A DNA stretch of 64,000 bases, from assembly GCF_012044895.1 (NCBI RefSeq), contig NZ_CP050695.1, forward strand, positions 248,001 to 312,000, given 5' to 3'. The notes under the pieces are model-generated. The model did no database searches, was not told where the DNA came from, and saw only the letters and a list, made by a program, of their open reading frames with translations. The DNA is from Aquisalimonas sp. 2447. GTDB taxonomy: Bacteria; Pseudomonadota; Gammaproteobacteria; Nitrococcales; Aquisalimonadaceae. Position numbers and translations under genes: made by a program. Positions within the stretch are counted from its first letter, which is position 1. Each line of letters begins with the position of its first letter. Below, piece by piece: positions 50,315 through 59,297 of the stretch.

Positions 50315-53025
50315 TCGCCGTTGTCCTCGGTGCCGGTGGGTGAGGACGCGACGCCGCCGCTCCGCAGCAGTTCGCCGAAGTCCCAGGCACCGTCGGCCGC
50401 TCCTTCGGCACAGAGCTGGCCGGCCAGGTGCTCGCCCAGCATGCGATAGCTCTCCCACTGGCTCTCGCCGAAGAACTGATCGCTGGTGGGTTCGTGGGGG
50501 AAGGCGGGATGGCGGTGCAGGTACTCGATGAGGTCCGCCGGTTCCGCACCGGTCAGGGTCGGTTTGACATACACCAGCCAGCCTTCGTCCGGCGCTTCAC
50601 CGTCGTCTGCACGGTAGCGAACCCGGGCCAGGGCGAAGTGACGCTCGCACAGGGCCGCCGTGTGGCCCTTCCTCACTCCATTTCGGGCATCGGTCAGTGG
50701 CCGGGTGTGGCGGAGCTGTTCCAGCGGGCCGAACCGGCGCGCCAGTCCCATGTCCGTGAGCGCGGTTTCATCCAGGAACCGGATGTCCGCACCGAAGTCC
50801 GTGCGGGCCTTGCGGATCAGGCCAGCCAGGCCGTCGAAGGTGCCGTCGGGGTCCGCCTCGGCGTCCACGAGGACGATCAGTGGTAGTCGACGGCGGATCA
50901 GTTCGTAGCCACCGAGGTTCTCGAAGTGGCCGCCATCGGAGAGGTACCAGTGCCGCCAGGCGGTGCCCCGGAAGCGGGCCAGCAGCTCGCCCAGGAGAAA
51001 GCTGTAGACCGGCAGGGCCCGGGTGAACACGCGCCGCCAGCCCGCCCGGGGACGGCCGTCACAGGGACGGTTGTCCGGATCGACGCCGGAGTCCCACCAG
51101 TAGCCCAGGCGGACGTTGGCGAGGCCGATCAATACGCTCATGGCCAGACTGGTGCGCGAGCCGAGACCGGTGGAGACGGCGGCGCCGGAGATGGCCGTGA
51201 TATTGCCGAGAGACAGGGGTTCGCCGGTGTAGGCTGGGTCGGCGTCGTCTTCGCGGGCGTAGGCGAACACCCGGTAGCCCGGATCGGTGGCATTGTCCGG
51301 GAACACGGTGACCGGGGAGTCGGGCACATGGGCCGACCCCGGGGCGAACACGGCATGGTGACGGATACCCACACTCAATGAACACGGCCCGAAGGCCAGC
51401 GTGGTGCCGCCGCGATCCCGTTGCTGGATCTGCGAGTGTCCGTCGATGGTCTCGTTGACGGTGACGTTGACCAGATGCAGCGGCGCGGCGGCCCGGGCTT
51501 CCTCGTCGGTCTCGTGGGCGGCGATTCGATGGTACGCCTGCAGGGAAGTGTTGTCGCCGGGCTGCACCCGCAGCACGGTACTGTCGGTGCCGCCGTGGCG
51601 CCGGGGGTTGGAGGCACCCAGGTAGGCGCGGGTCAGGCGCGCCATGTACAGCGCGTGATGACCGGAGCGGTTGAGGAATGCCATGCTGTTGCCGAAGCAT
51701 GCCACCAGAGCAGCCAGTATCAGCACCACGCCGAAGGCGAGCCCGACCCTCGCTTCGGCGGCGTCGCCGGTGATCAGCACGCCATGGGCTCCTGTGAGCC
51801 CGTGGGCCAGGGCGGCCATGATGACCAGGTATACCAATAGCAGGCCGATGGCGAGCAGCAGTGCAGTTACGGCGAGCGGTATGGCCGGCCGTTCGTGGGT
51901 CTCGGGGACGATGCGGGCGATGAGTCTCTGCGCCCCGGCCAGGATGCCGGCAAGCGTCGCGGCCAGGGCCGTCAACTGGCCCGTTGCGGCCTCGTCCGCG
52001 CTCCAGCCCGCGAGTAGCCCGCCGGCGGTGTCCACCAGGCCCAGCAACAGCAGAGCCGCAGCGACGGTGAGCGCCCGCAGGAAAGCGCGTGAAACCCCGC
52101 TGCGCGCCGCGGCCACATGCACCGCGGATTCGTCCTCGCCGGATCCGATGCCCGATTCCACGATTCGCAGCAGTGCCCGGTCCGTGAACAGGAAGATCAG
52201 CAGAACCGTCGCCGCAACCAGACTGCCGGTGGTACCGCCCAGCAGCAGGGCAGTGGCGTTGTCGACGCCGGTGGCACCGACGACCAGCGCAGCCAGCGAC
52301 AGCAACAGCAGCAGCACCGGTGGTCCCAGATTGGCGATGAACTCCCGGCGAGGTACTGAACGCGGGTGCCCGATCAGCCAGTAGGCCCAGCCCGCAGGCC
52401 CGGCGGCGAACACCACTGTGAGGCCGGCCAGGAACAGGTAGGGGCTGATGAGCGGCCAGGCAGCGATGGTGTTTACTGTCCCGGCCACCGCAGACACGAT
52501 CGGCAGGTAGGCGAGTTGGGCCAGCAGCAGGGCCAGCAGCACCAACATCGCCAGGACCAGGTGCACGCTGACCAGGTTGCGCAGCAGGACGGCGGCGCCC
52601 AGCAGCAGATCGCCCGTCCCACGTGGCGACAGGTAGCGGCCGTTCTCGCGCAGGTAGGAGAGGATCCCGCGCCGGGTCCGTTCGATGTCGTTGGCGCTGT
52701 CGGGTCGGGAGGATGGTTGCCCGGCAAGGATGGCCTCCACGTCGTCGACGCCGGTGACGACCTCCGGCCGCCGGAAAAGCTGTCCCAGGAAGGCGCCGAA
52801 ATAGCCGCCACCGGAGACGGTGGAGAGGTAGTCGACGTGACGGAGCAGACCGGCCCGGGCCAGCGCCTGGAAAAAACCGAGGGTGAACGTGGCGCTGCGG
52901 ATGCCCCCCCCGGAGAGCCCGAAGCCGACGCCGCCGCCATCCTGGGCAGCCCTGGCCGCCACCCTCCGGCGCTGCAGAAGTGCCTGTTCCTGGTCGGCCA
53001 GTGCCCGGGGGTAGTCTTCCCGCAT
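50311..53025 (-). CDS. Patatin-like phospholipase with membrane segments
   Basis: This is a 904-residue protein. The N-terminal patatin oxyanion motif is FGLSGGGIRSATFTLGFF, and the nucleophile lies in YLSTVSGGGYFGAFLG. A long central region (about 120-440) has eight or so hydrophobic helices (for example LVLAMLVLLALLLAQLAYL). The catalytic Asp is probably in WYLSDGGHFENLGGYEL near residue 695. Splitting a patatin domain around a membrane bundle is unusual but known in large bacterial patatins. It should hydrolyse phospholipid acyl chains at the inner membrane. It heads a three-gene leftward operon. Confidence 0.86.
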   Translation of the reverse strand: MREDYPRALADQEQALLQRRRVAARAAQDGGGVGFGLSGGGIRSATFTLGFFQALARAGLLRHVDYLSTVSGGGYFGAFLGQLFRRPEVVTGVDDVEAILAGQPSSRPDSANDIERTRRGILSYLRENGRYLSPRGTGDLLLGAAVLLRNLVSVHLVLAMLVLLALLLAQLAYLPIVSAVAGTVNTIAAWPLISPYLFLAGLTVVFAAGPAGWAYWLIGHPRSVPRREFIANLGPPVLLLLLSLAALVVGATGVDNATALLLGGTTGSLVAATVLLIFLFTDRALLRIVESGIGSGEDESAVHVAAARSGVSRAFLRALTVAAALLLLGLVDTAGGLLAGWSADEAATGQLTALAATLAGILAGAQRLIARIVPETHERPAIPLAVTALLLAIGLLLVYLVIMAALAHGLTGAHGVLITGDAAEARVGLAFGVVLILAALVACFGNSMAFLNRSGHHALYMARLTRAYLGASNPRRHGGTDSTVLRVQPGDNTSLQAYHRIAAHETDEEARAAAPLHLVNVTVNETIDGHSQIQQRDRGGTTLAFGPCSLSVGIRHHAVFAPGSAHVPDSPVTVFPDNATDPGYRVFAYAREDDADPAYTGEPLSLGNITAISGAAVSTGLGSRTSLAMSVLIGLANVRLGYWWDSGVDPDNRPCDGRPRAGWRRVFTRALPVYSFLLGELLARFRGTAWRHWYLSDGGHFENLGGYELIRRRLPLIVLVDAEADPDGTFDGLAGLIRKARTDFGADIRFLDETALTDMGLARRFGPLEQLRHTRPLTDARNGVRKGHTAALCERHFALARVRYRADDGEAPDEGWLVYVKPTLTGAEPADLIEYLHRHPAFPHEPTSDQFFGESQWESYRMLGEHLAGQLCAEGAADGAWDFGELLRSGGVASSPTGTEDNGE

Positions 53026-53158
53026 TATTCTGATCCCCTGTTCCCTGGTGGATTCTTGTTCAGCGTCTCATTCAGTGTAGTTCGGCCGGGGGGAGACGCA
53101 CCAAGCGAGCTGCGGCATCATTGGGACGTTGTCGTCTACACTCCGGCTACTGCCAGCG

Positions 53159-54133
53159 ATGCACCTGGATTCCGAAACCTTCCTGCGCCACAAGCTGGTC
53201 AACCTGCTACGGGCCGTGCTGCTCTTGACCGGCATGCTGCTACTGCTCGGCCTCATCGGGTGGGTGCTTGCCGGTTGGTACGGCGTGCTTTGGGCGGTGC
53301 TGGTGGGCGCGGTGGTGCTGGTGGTGGCGCCGGGGGTTCAGCCGCGGCTGATCCTTTCGCGTTCCGGCGCGCGGCGGTTGCCCCGTGAAGCGGCGCCGGT
53401 GCTCTACCAGGTGTTGGAGCGCCTGTACCAGCGGGCAGGCATTCAGGCGGCACCACAGCTCTGGTACGTGCCCTCGGCGGCACTCAACGCGTTCGCGGTG
53501 GGCGGTCGGCGCAGCGGGGCCATTGCGGTCACCGCGGGACTGCTACGCGCCCTGTCCCTACGCCAGATTGCCGGTGTTCTGGCCCACGAGACCAGTCACC
53601 TGCGCCACAACGATACCTGGGTCATGGCCCTGGCCAGCCTGATCACGGAACTGACCTCGTGGATGGCCCTGTTCGGCCAGATAATGATCCTGCTGGCGAT
53701 TCCGTATGTCCTGGCCGGTGAGGTGGATATTCCCTGGTTGGTGTTGCTGATTCTCGTGACCGTGCCTACGCTAAGCACGCTGCTGCAGTTGTCCCTGTCG
53801 CGCAACCAGGAGTTCAATGCCGATCTGGAGGCGGCGCGGCTGACCGGTGACCCGCAGGGCCTGGCAGAGGCACTGACCCGCCTGGAGCGTTCCCGGGGCG
53901 CGTGGCTGGATCGTGTTTTCCTGCCGCGCCGCCGACCGACCTGGGTGCCGGGCTGGCTGCGTACCCACCCGGAAACCGTTGAACGGGTCAAGCGGTTGCT
54001 GGATCTGACCGCGACACCTGATATGCAACCCATTGTGCCGCTGCGAACCCCGCTGCGGGCTCCCCACGGGGTCCGTGCTTCCTGGGGCATGCGTGGCCCA
54101 CGCTCGGTGGGGCGGCGCGTGTTCCGTCTGTGA
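53159..54133 (+). CDS. M48 family membrane metalloprotease (HtpX-like)
   Basis: This 324-residue protease starts MHLDSETFLRHKLVN. Two N-terminal membrane helices are followed by LWYVPSAALNAFAVGGRRSGAIAVTAGLL, as in HtpX/Ste24 relatives (two adjacent short blocks). The zinc motif HETSH is at 143-147, with the third ligand probably in RNQEFNADLEAARL. Two more helices follow the zinc site. It would cleave misfolded membrane proteins. The ATG 53159 is preferred over a TTG at 53129. The gene diverges from the patatin operon across about 130 bases. Confidence 0.88.
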   Translation: MHLDSETFLRHKLVNLLRAVLLLTGMLLLLGLIGWVLAGWYGVLWAVLVGAVVLVVAPGVQPRLILSRSGARRLPREAAPVLYQVLERLYQRAGIQAAPQLWYVPSAALNAFAVGGRRSGAIAVTAGLLRALSLRQIAGVLAHETSHLRHNDTWVMALASLITELTSWMALFGQIMILLAIPYVLAGEVDIPWLVLLILVTVPTLSTLLQLSLSRNQEFNADLEAARLTGDPQGLAEALTRLERSRGAWLDRVFLPRRRPTWVPGWLRTHPETVERVKRLLDLTATPDMQPIVPLRTPLRAPHGVRASWGMRGPRSVGRRVFRL

Positions 54134-54166
54134 CCGGACTGGACTGAATAGCAAGGTGAGTAACGG

Positions 54167-55801
54167 ATGCTGTTGAAACGCCTGTTCGCCCAATTCTCCA
54201 CCGCGGGCCTGCTCCTGGGCACGCTGTTCTTCGCGTTTTCGTTGACGCCCAGCCTGCTGCCGCGGCCGTTCGTGGTCCAGGGGGTCATCTCCGGGCTCTC
54301 CTTCGCTGCCGGGTATGTCCTGGGTTACTCAGCGCACTGGCTCTGGGCCTACCTGGAGCTTCCCGAGCCGCGGCGGCGGGTGGACTGGTGGATCAAGGTG
54401 GTGGCAACCGCCTTCTGTGTCCTGACCGCCGGCGTGTTCCTGTGGCGTGCCTCCGAGTGGCAGAACTCCGTGCGTGCCCTCATGGAAATGGATGAGGTCG
54501 GTGGTGTGCGCGCCTTCAGCGTGGCGTTCATCGCGCTGCTGGTGTTCGCCGTGCTGCTGCTGATTGCGCGCTGCTTCCGCTGGACGTTCCGATTTCTCTC
54601 CAGCCGCCTCCAGCGTTACGTGCCCCGGCGCGTGTCCCACGTGGTGGGCGTGCTCGCCGCCCTGGCGCTGTTCTGGTCAGTGATCGACGGCGTGATCTTT
54701 TCCTACGCCCTGCGGGTGGCGGACAACTCCTATCAGCAGTTGGACACCGTGATCCAGGATGACCTGGATCCCCCCACCGAATCGACCCGGGCCGGCAGTG
54801 CGGAGTCATTGATCACCTGGGAGGGCCTGGGTGGCCGCGGGCGGCGTTTCGTCACGGTGGCACCCTCCGCGGCAGATCTGGAGGACTTCCACGGCGAGCC
54901 CATGCCGGACCCGATTCGCGTGTACGTGGGTCTGAATGCGGCCGAGACACCGCGGGAGCGGGCCGAGCTGGCACTGGCCGAGTTGCAACGCACCGGCGGA
55001 TTTGACCGCTCGGTGCTGATTCTCGCCACGCCGACCGGGCGAGGCTGGCTCGATCCCGCCGCCCAGGATACGGTGGAATATCTGCACCGGGGCGATATCG
55101 CCACGGTCACCGCCCAGTACTCCTACCTACCGAGCCCCCTGTCACTGATGACCGAGGGTGAATACGGCGTCGAGATGGCCCGGGCGTTGTTCGAAGAGGT
55201 CTACGGTTACTGGACGGAGCTGCCCGAGGACGAGCGGCCCGAGCTCTACCTGCACGGGCTCAGCCTTGGTGCCCTCAACTCTGATCGCTCCTTTGACGTC
55301 TTCGATATCATCGACGATCCCTTCCAGGGCGCGTTGTGGAGCGGGCCGCCGTTTCGCAGCGAGACCTGGCGGACGGTCACCCGCGGCCGTGACGGGAACT
55401 CACCGGCCTGGCTGCCGCGTTTCCGCGATGGCCGGGTGGTGCGCTTCATGAACCAGCATCGAGGGCTGGACGAGCCGGACACCGACTGGGGCAATTTCCG
55501 CATCGCCTTTCTGCAGTACGCCAGTGATCCGGTGACCTTCTTCGATCCGCAGATGGTGTGGAACGAACCGGCCTGGATGAGTGGCGAACGCGGCCCCGAT
55601 GTCTCTCCGGATCTACGCTGGTTCCCGGTGGTGACCATGCTGCAGGTGGCGGCGGACATGGCGGTGGGGACGGCGCCCCGGGGCTACGGCCACGAGTACG
55701 CCTACGAGCACTACATCGATGCCTGGGTCGCGCTCACGGAGCCGGAGGGCTGGTCGGAGAGGGAAATCGAGCGGCTGAAGGAGCGGTTCCGGGACCGATG
55801 A
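54167..55801 (+). CDS. Abhydrolase_9-type membrane alpha/beta-hydrolase
   Basis: This is a 544-residue protein. The N-terminal membrane half has about four helices and the family stretch TPSLLPRPFVVQGVISGLSF. The C-terminal half (about 215-540) is the catalytic region: RRFVTVAPSAADLEDFHGEP, VYVGLNAAETPRERAELALAE, ILATPTGRGWLDPAAQDTVEY and the nucleophile elbow LYLHGLSLGALNSDRS (each a separate block). Proteins of this type are uncharacterised, mostly from actinobacteria and proteobacteria. It follows the M48 protease by 33 bases and may be co-transcribed. Confidence 0.85.
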   Translation: MLLKRLFAQFSTAGLLLGTLFFAFSLTPSLLPRPFVVQGVISGLSFAAGYVLGYSAHWLWAYLELPEPRRRVDWWIKVVATAFCVLTAGVFLWRASEWQNSVRALMEMDEVGGVRAFSVAFIALLVFAVLLLIARCFRWTFRFLSSRLQRYVPRRVSHVVGVLAALALFWSVIDGVIFSYALRVADNSYQQLDTVIQDDLDPPTESTRAGSAESLITWEGLGGRGRRFVTVAPSAADLEDFHGEPMPDPIRVYVGLNAAETPRERAELALAELQRTGGFDRSVLILATPTGRGWLDPAAQDTVEYLHRGDIATVTAQYSYLPSPLSLMTEGEYGVEMARALFEEVYGYWTELPEDERPELYLHGLSLGALNSDRSFDVFDIIDDPFQGALWSGPPFRSETWRTVTRGRDGNSPAWLPRFRDGRVVRFMNQHRGLDEPDTDWGNFRIAFLQYASDPVTFFDPQMVWNEPAWMSGERGPDVSPDLRWFPVVTMLQVAADMAVGTAPRGYGHEYAYEHYIDAWVALTEPEGWSEREIERLKERFRDR

Positions 55802-55860
55802 CCGGTGCTGTGACCGCGGGGCGTGCCGACAGCAGCCCGTGGTCAGACAACATGGGGTCA

Positions 55861-56628
55861 TCAGAACCCGAACGCTGTCCAGCCGCCGTCCACCATGATG
55901 GTTTCGCCGGTGACGTACGAGGAGGCGTCGGCGGCCAGAAAGATGGCGGCACCCACCATTTCCTCCGGCAGGCCGAGTCGCTTGAGCGGCGTGCGTTGCC
56001 GGATCGCATCGGCGAAACCCGCCCGCGAGTCGGTGATGGCCTTGACCAGCGGTGTTTCCGTATAGGCGGGGGCAATCGCATTGACACGGATGCCCCGGTC
56101 GGCCCATTCCGCTGCCAGTACGCGGGTGACCATCTTCACGCCGCCCTTGCTGGCGCAATAGGCCACTGATCCGGTGATGGCCGTTTCCGCCGCGATGGAG
56201 GAGATGTTGATGATTCGCCCGTCCCCCTGGTGAATCATCTGCCGCCCCACGGCCTGGGCCATCAGAAACACGCCGGTCAGGTTCACGTCGATGATCTGAC
56301 GCCAGTCCTCCGTGGTGTAGTCCTCGGCAGGCTTCTTCACTGTGAGGCCGGCGTTGTTCACCAGGATGTCGATGCGCGTGAAGTGCTCCACCGCCGCCTC
56401 CACTGCCTGCTGAATCTCCTCGGGGCGGGTGACATCGCAGGGGAAGGCCCGCGCATCGACGCCGAATCCCCGCGCTGCGGCGGCCACCTCCTCCAGCTCC
56501 CGGGGCGTGCGGCTGCACAGCGCCAGGTTGCAGCCCGCTTCCGCGAGGCCCAGGGCGATGCTGCGGCCAATACCCCGGCCGGCGCCGGTGACGATGGCCG
56601 AACGGCCGGACAGGTCGAATAGGCGCAT
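55861..56628 (-). CDS. SDR family NAD(P)-dependent oxidoreductase
   Basis: This is a 255-residue classical short-chain dehydrogenase. The cofactor motif is VTGAGRGIGRSIA (TGxxxGIG), with LVNNAG and the catalytic Ser-Tyr-Lys in NISSIAAETAITGSVAYCASKGG. The C-terminus EEMVGAAIFLAADASSYVTG and MVDGGW is typical. Resemblance to gluconate-5-dehydrogenase/3-oxoacyl-ACP-reductase-like enzymes is visible but the substrate is not. It is convergent with the hydrolase gene and 46 bases after the cupin stop region on the leftward strand. Confidence 0.9.
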   Translation of the reverse strand: MRLFDLSGRSAIVTGAGRGIGRSIALGLAEAGCNLALCSRTPRELEEVAAAARGFGVDARAFPCDVTRPEEIQQAVEAAVEHFTRIDILVNNAGLTVKKPAEDYTTEDWRQIIDVNLTGVFLMAQAVGRQMIHQGDGRIINISSIAAETAITGSVAYCASKGGVKMVTRVLAAEWADRGIRVNAIAPAYTETPLVKAITDSRAGFADAIRQRTPLKRLGLPEEMVGAAIFLAADASSYVTGETIMVDGGWTAFGF

Positions 56629-56683
56629 GGGGGCCGTTCCTCATTCTCTGGCGGCGAGTGCCGGCATGACTGTGGCGGCCGGG

Positions 56684-57001
56684 CTATTCCAGCACCGGTG
56701 TCGCCTTCTGGGACGAGACAAAAATGCACGCATTCGTGACCGCAGCCACGTCATGCTCTTCACCCGGCTCGGTGTACAGGTAATCGCCTTCACCGAGCTC
56801 GACTCCACCGATGCGCACCACGCCGGCAAGCACCACCACCTCTTCGGTGCCATGATGCGCGTGGCTCGGGAACCGTGCCCCGGCCTCCAGGCGAACCACC
56901 GAGGAGCGTCCGCCGCTGTCGTTGTGCCGAAACAGGCTTCGCTGAATGCCCGGGTAGTCCGTCGCCTGCCACTCCCGGTCGGCGGCCTTGTTGACGAGCA
57001 T
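56684..57001 (-). CDS. Cupin-domain protein
   Basis: This 105-residue protein starts MLVNKAADREWQATDYPG. The cupin motifs are visible as RFPSHAHHGTEEVVVLAG (metal-binding His-X-His and Glu) and EGDYLYTEPGEEHDV (final His). This resembles the ChrR-like cupin group used as single-domain metal-binding proteins. The ATG at 57001 is used; the upstream extension to 57103 is not conserved-looking. It lies upstream of the SDR gene in the same direction and may be co-transcribed. Confidence 0.82.
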   Translation of the reverse strand: MLVNKAADREWQATDYPGIQRSLFRHNDSGGRSSVVRLEAGARFPSHAHHGTEEVVVLAGVVRIGGVELGEGDYLYTEPGEEHDVAAVTNACIFVSSQKATPVLE

Positions 57002-57183
57002 GGTGTACACCTCCGTTCCCGTTTCCCCTGACCGCAGTGTAGCGAAAACCCGGCGAGGAGATACGTTGGTGTGCCGCCGTCCCGGCGCCGCGGCTTCATG
57101 CACTTCGTGTGCAGGGAGAGAAACGGCGTCGGCAGTACTAACCTTTCAGACAGGACAGGGGCATGGCGACGGGAGGTTGGGCC

Positions 57184-57561
57184 ATGGACGTGGAGCGCCA
57201 GACGGCGGCCGTCGATTCCCTGCGGGAATGGAGCAAGTGGTCCATTGGCCTCGGGTTTCTCTCTGCCACCGGTTGCGTGTTCGTGCTGCAGGGGGGCGTG
57301 CCCCTGCTGGCGCAGATCTTTCTGGTGCTGGCGATTTCCGCCTTCGCCGCCAGCGTGCTGTGCTCCATCCTGCTCCTGCGCGTGCTGGCTACACTGGTGG
57401 AACGGTTGCCGGTGCAGGATGGCCAGGGGAGCCCCGGGTCCATCTACCAACAGCAACTGCTGCCGGGCCTGACCGTTGCCCGGATCGCAGCCGCCCAGCT
57501 GCTGTTCCTGATGCTGGGCGGTGCGTCCTTTCTCGCCTGGATCGTGGCGCCCTTGTTCTGA
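57184..57561 (+). CDS. Small integral membrane protein, unknown function
   Basis: This protein of 125 residues starts MDVERQTAAVDSLREWSKW. The ATG at 57184 is chosen because GGGAGG lies 9 bases before it; the ATG at 57163 lacks such a site. Three hydrophobic segments are evident (WSIGLGFLSATGCVFVL, LAQIFLVLAISAFAASVL, AAAQLLFLMLGGASFLAWIV). I do not recognise a family. It converges on the DUF2189-type gene 9 bases away. Confidence 0.6.
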   Translation: MDVERQTAAVDSLREWSKWSIGLGFLSATGCVFVLQGGVPLLAQIFLVLAISAFAASVLCSILLLRVLATLVERLPVQDGQGSPGSIYQQQLLPGLTVARIAAAQLLFLMLGGASFLAWIVAPLF

Positions 57562-57570
57562 CGGCGACGA

Positions 57571-58374
57571 TCAGCCGCCTTCCGAGACAAGCTCCCGGTA
57601 GGCGTGCCAGCTGGCATGCCCGAGTACCGGCAGGGCCACGGCCAGGCCCACCAGGCCCACCGCCATGCCGGCGAAGGTGACGACGCTGAGAATGACACCC
57701 CACAGCAGCATCGGGCGCAGGTTCTTCTGCACCACGGCGAGGCTGGTGATCGCCGCTTCCAGTACGCTCGTCTTCGGCTGATCCAGCAGGCGCGGGATGG
57801 AAACCACGCTCAGGGCGAAAGCCGTGAACGCCAGCACCGCACCGATGGCCGTGCCCACCAGGATCAGCGCGACCCCGGCCTCCGAGAACAACAGGTCCGT
57901 GTAGACCAGCGTGGCCTCCACAGTGGGAATGCTGGTGCCGAAGAACAGCGCGAACAGCAGCGTGGCGAACCGGATCCAGGCCAGCAGGAAAACCATCAGC
58001 AGCACGCCCATCAGCGCAATCTGCGTGGCGTTGGTACGCCAGGCCAGCAGGGTTGCCGCCAGTGATGGTGTCTCGCCGCGTTCCAGGCTGCGGCTCATGG
58101 CGTAGGTGCCCACGGCGACCAGCGGGCCCATGAGCATGAAGCCCGCGACCAGGGGCAGCAGCCAGGAGCCCTGGCCCGCCGCCCACAGGGCGCCGACCAG
58201 GGCCATGCTCACCAGCACCCAGAAGGCGCCATAGCCCAAGCTGAGGCCGGGGCAGCGGGTCATGTCATGCCAGCCGGCACGCAGCCAGACCCAGGGGCGG
58301 TCCATGCCGACGCCGTGAACCGTGACGGGGTGCTCACCGCCCAGATCCAGCCGGGCCGTCGTGGTTGAATCCAT
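57571..58374 (-). CDS. DUF2189 family membrane protein
   Basis: This 267-residue protein starts MDSTTTARLDLGGEHPVTVHG. The family feature is WLRAGWHDMTRCPGLSLGYG followed by six or so membrane helices, with GPLVAVGTYAMSRSLERGE and SIPRLLDQPKTSVLEAAITS in the loops. DUF2189 proteins are common in proteobacteria near respiratory genes, but their role is unknown. The ATG 58374 follows AAGGAGGACACC-type sequence and is preferred over 58413. Confidence 0.82.
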   Translation of the reverse strand: MDSTTTARLDLGGEHPVTVHGVGMDRPWVWLRAGWHDMTRCPGLSLGYGAFWVLVSMALVGALWAAGQGSWLLPLVAGFMLMGPLVAVGTYAMSRSLERGETPSLAATLLAWRTNATQIALMGVLLMVFLLAWIRFATLLFALFFGTSIPTVEATLVYTDLLFSEAGVALILVGTAIGAVLAFTAFALSVVSIPRLLDQPKTSVLEAAITSLAVVQKNLRPMLLWGVILSVVTFAGMAVGLVGLAVALPVLGHASWHAYRELVSEGG

Positions 58375-58519
58375 GGTGTCCTCCTTCGTGTTTTCTCGAA
58401 TTCTACCCATCAAGTATTACGGAAGACACGCGGGTTTGCATGCGAAGGATGCGCCGTACGGAGGGGTATGGTAGCTTTCTGCAGCCCTCAACGGGCTTGG
58501 GAATGGGCAACAGGGACCA

Positions 58520-59029
58520 GTGAAAGACGCGATGAGTTACCTGTTCAAGAGTGCCGGCCGCTTCCGTCGACTGCTGAGCCTTTATCCACCTTACCTGGGC
58601 ACGGGGATTTCCGTGCGCCACGTGTCTCCGGACTTCAAGCGGGTGGAAGTGGTCATGAAGCAACGGTTCTATAACCGCAACGCCTACGGTACCCACTTCG
58701 GCGGCAGCCTCTACAGCATGTGCGACCCGTTCTACGCGCTCATGCTGCAGCCGTTGCTGGGGCGCGACTATCTGATCTGGGACCGCGGCGCGTGCATCGA
58801 CTACCGCAAGCCCGGTCGCGGCACCGTCACCGCGGTGTTCGAGTGGAGCGATGACCAGCTGGAGGAGATCCGCACACGCACTGCCGGCGGTAACAAGTTC
58901 GAGCCGGAGCGCGTGCTGGACATCACCGATGCCGAGGGCGACTGTGTTGCCCGGGTGCACAAGACCATCTACGTGCGCCAGAAACCGCGGGTGCGTCAGA
59001 GCAACGGTGATGGCCCTGGCGTGAAATAG
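58520..59029 (+). CDS. Hotdog-fold DUF4442 protein (thioesterase-like)
   Basis: This 169-residue protein is related to the DUF4442 hotdog family. RFYNRNAYGTHFGGSLYSMCDPFYALML is the core helix region (conserved N-x2-GTHFGG), and IDYRKPGRGTVTAVFEW is a central strand pair. The family is thought to bind acyl thioesters, with no confirmed substrate. The GTG at 58520 follows CAGGG closely; the ATG at 58532 is an alternative with a poorer site. Confidence 0.78.
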   Translation: MKDAMSYLFKSAGRFRRLLSLYPPYLGTGISVRHVSPDFKRVEVVMKQRFYNRNAYGTHFGGSLYSMCDPFYALMLQPLLGRDYLIWDRGACIDYRKPGRGTVTAVFEWSDDQLEEIRTRTAGGNKFEPERVLDITDAEGDCVARVHKTIYVRQKPRVRQSNGDGPGVK

Positions 59030-59084
59030 ACCGGTAACCACTCGGATCCTGCATGGATGGGCTGGTGTTCCTGCGCGCTTCTGT

Positions 59085-59297
59085 TATAGTGCGCCGCAAC
59101 GATGCGCTCCGGTTCGCATCTGCTTTCGCGGTTTTTCCTGATAGGGATTACAGCACCGCGGCCCCTCCACGAGGTTTGCCGCGCGGTTCGTCTCTCCCGA
59201 ATGGCCTGCCCGAATTCGCAATCTTTTCAGCCGTAACCGGGCCCCGATTACAGTGGCCGCTGGCCCACGGGTAGGCACAAACGGAGTATCCGAACGA
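59085..59297 (+). promoter_or_regulatory. Probable promoter and long 5' leader of rhlE
   Basis: A strong -10-like TATAGT lies at 59085-59090; the -35 about 17 bases upstream (CTGGTG) is weak. If used, it gives a leader of about 200 bases with no gene and no terminator. Long leaders are common for cold-induced DEAD-box helicases, but nothing here proves such control. Confidence 0.35.
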
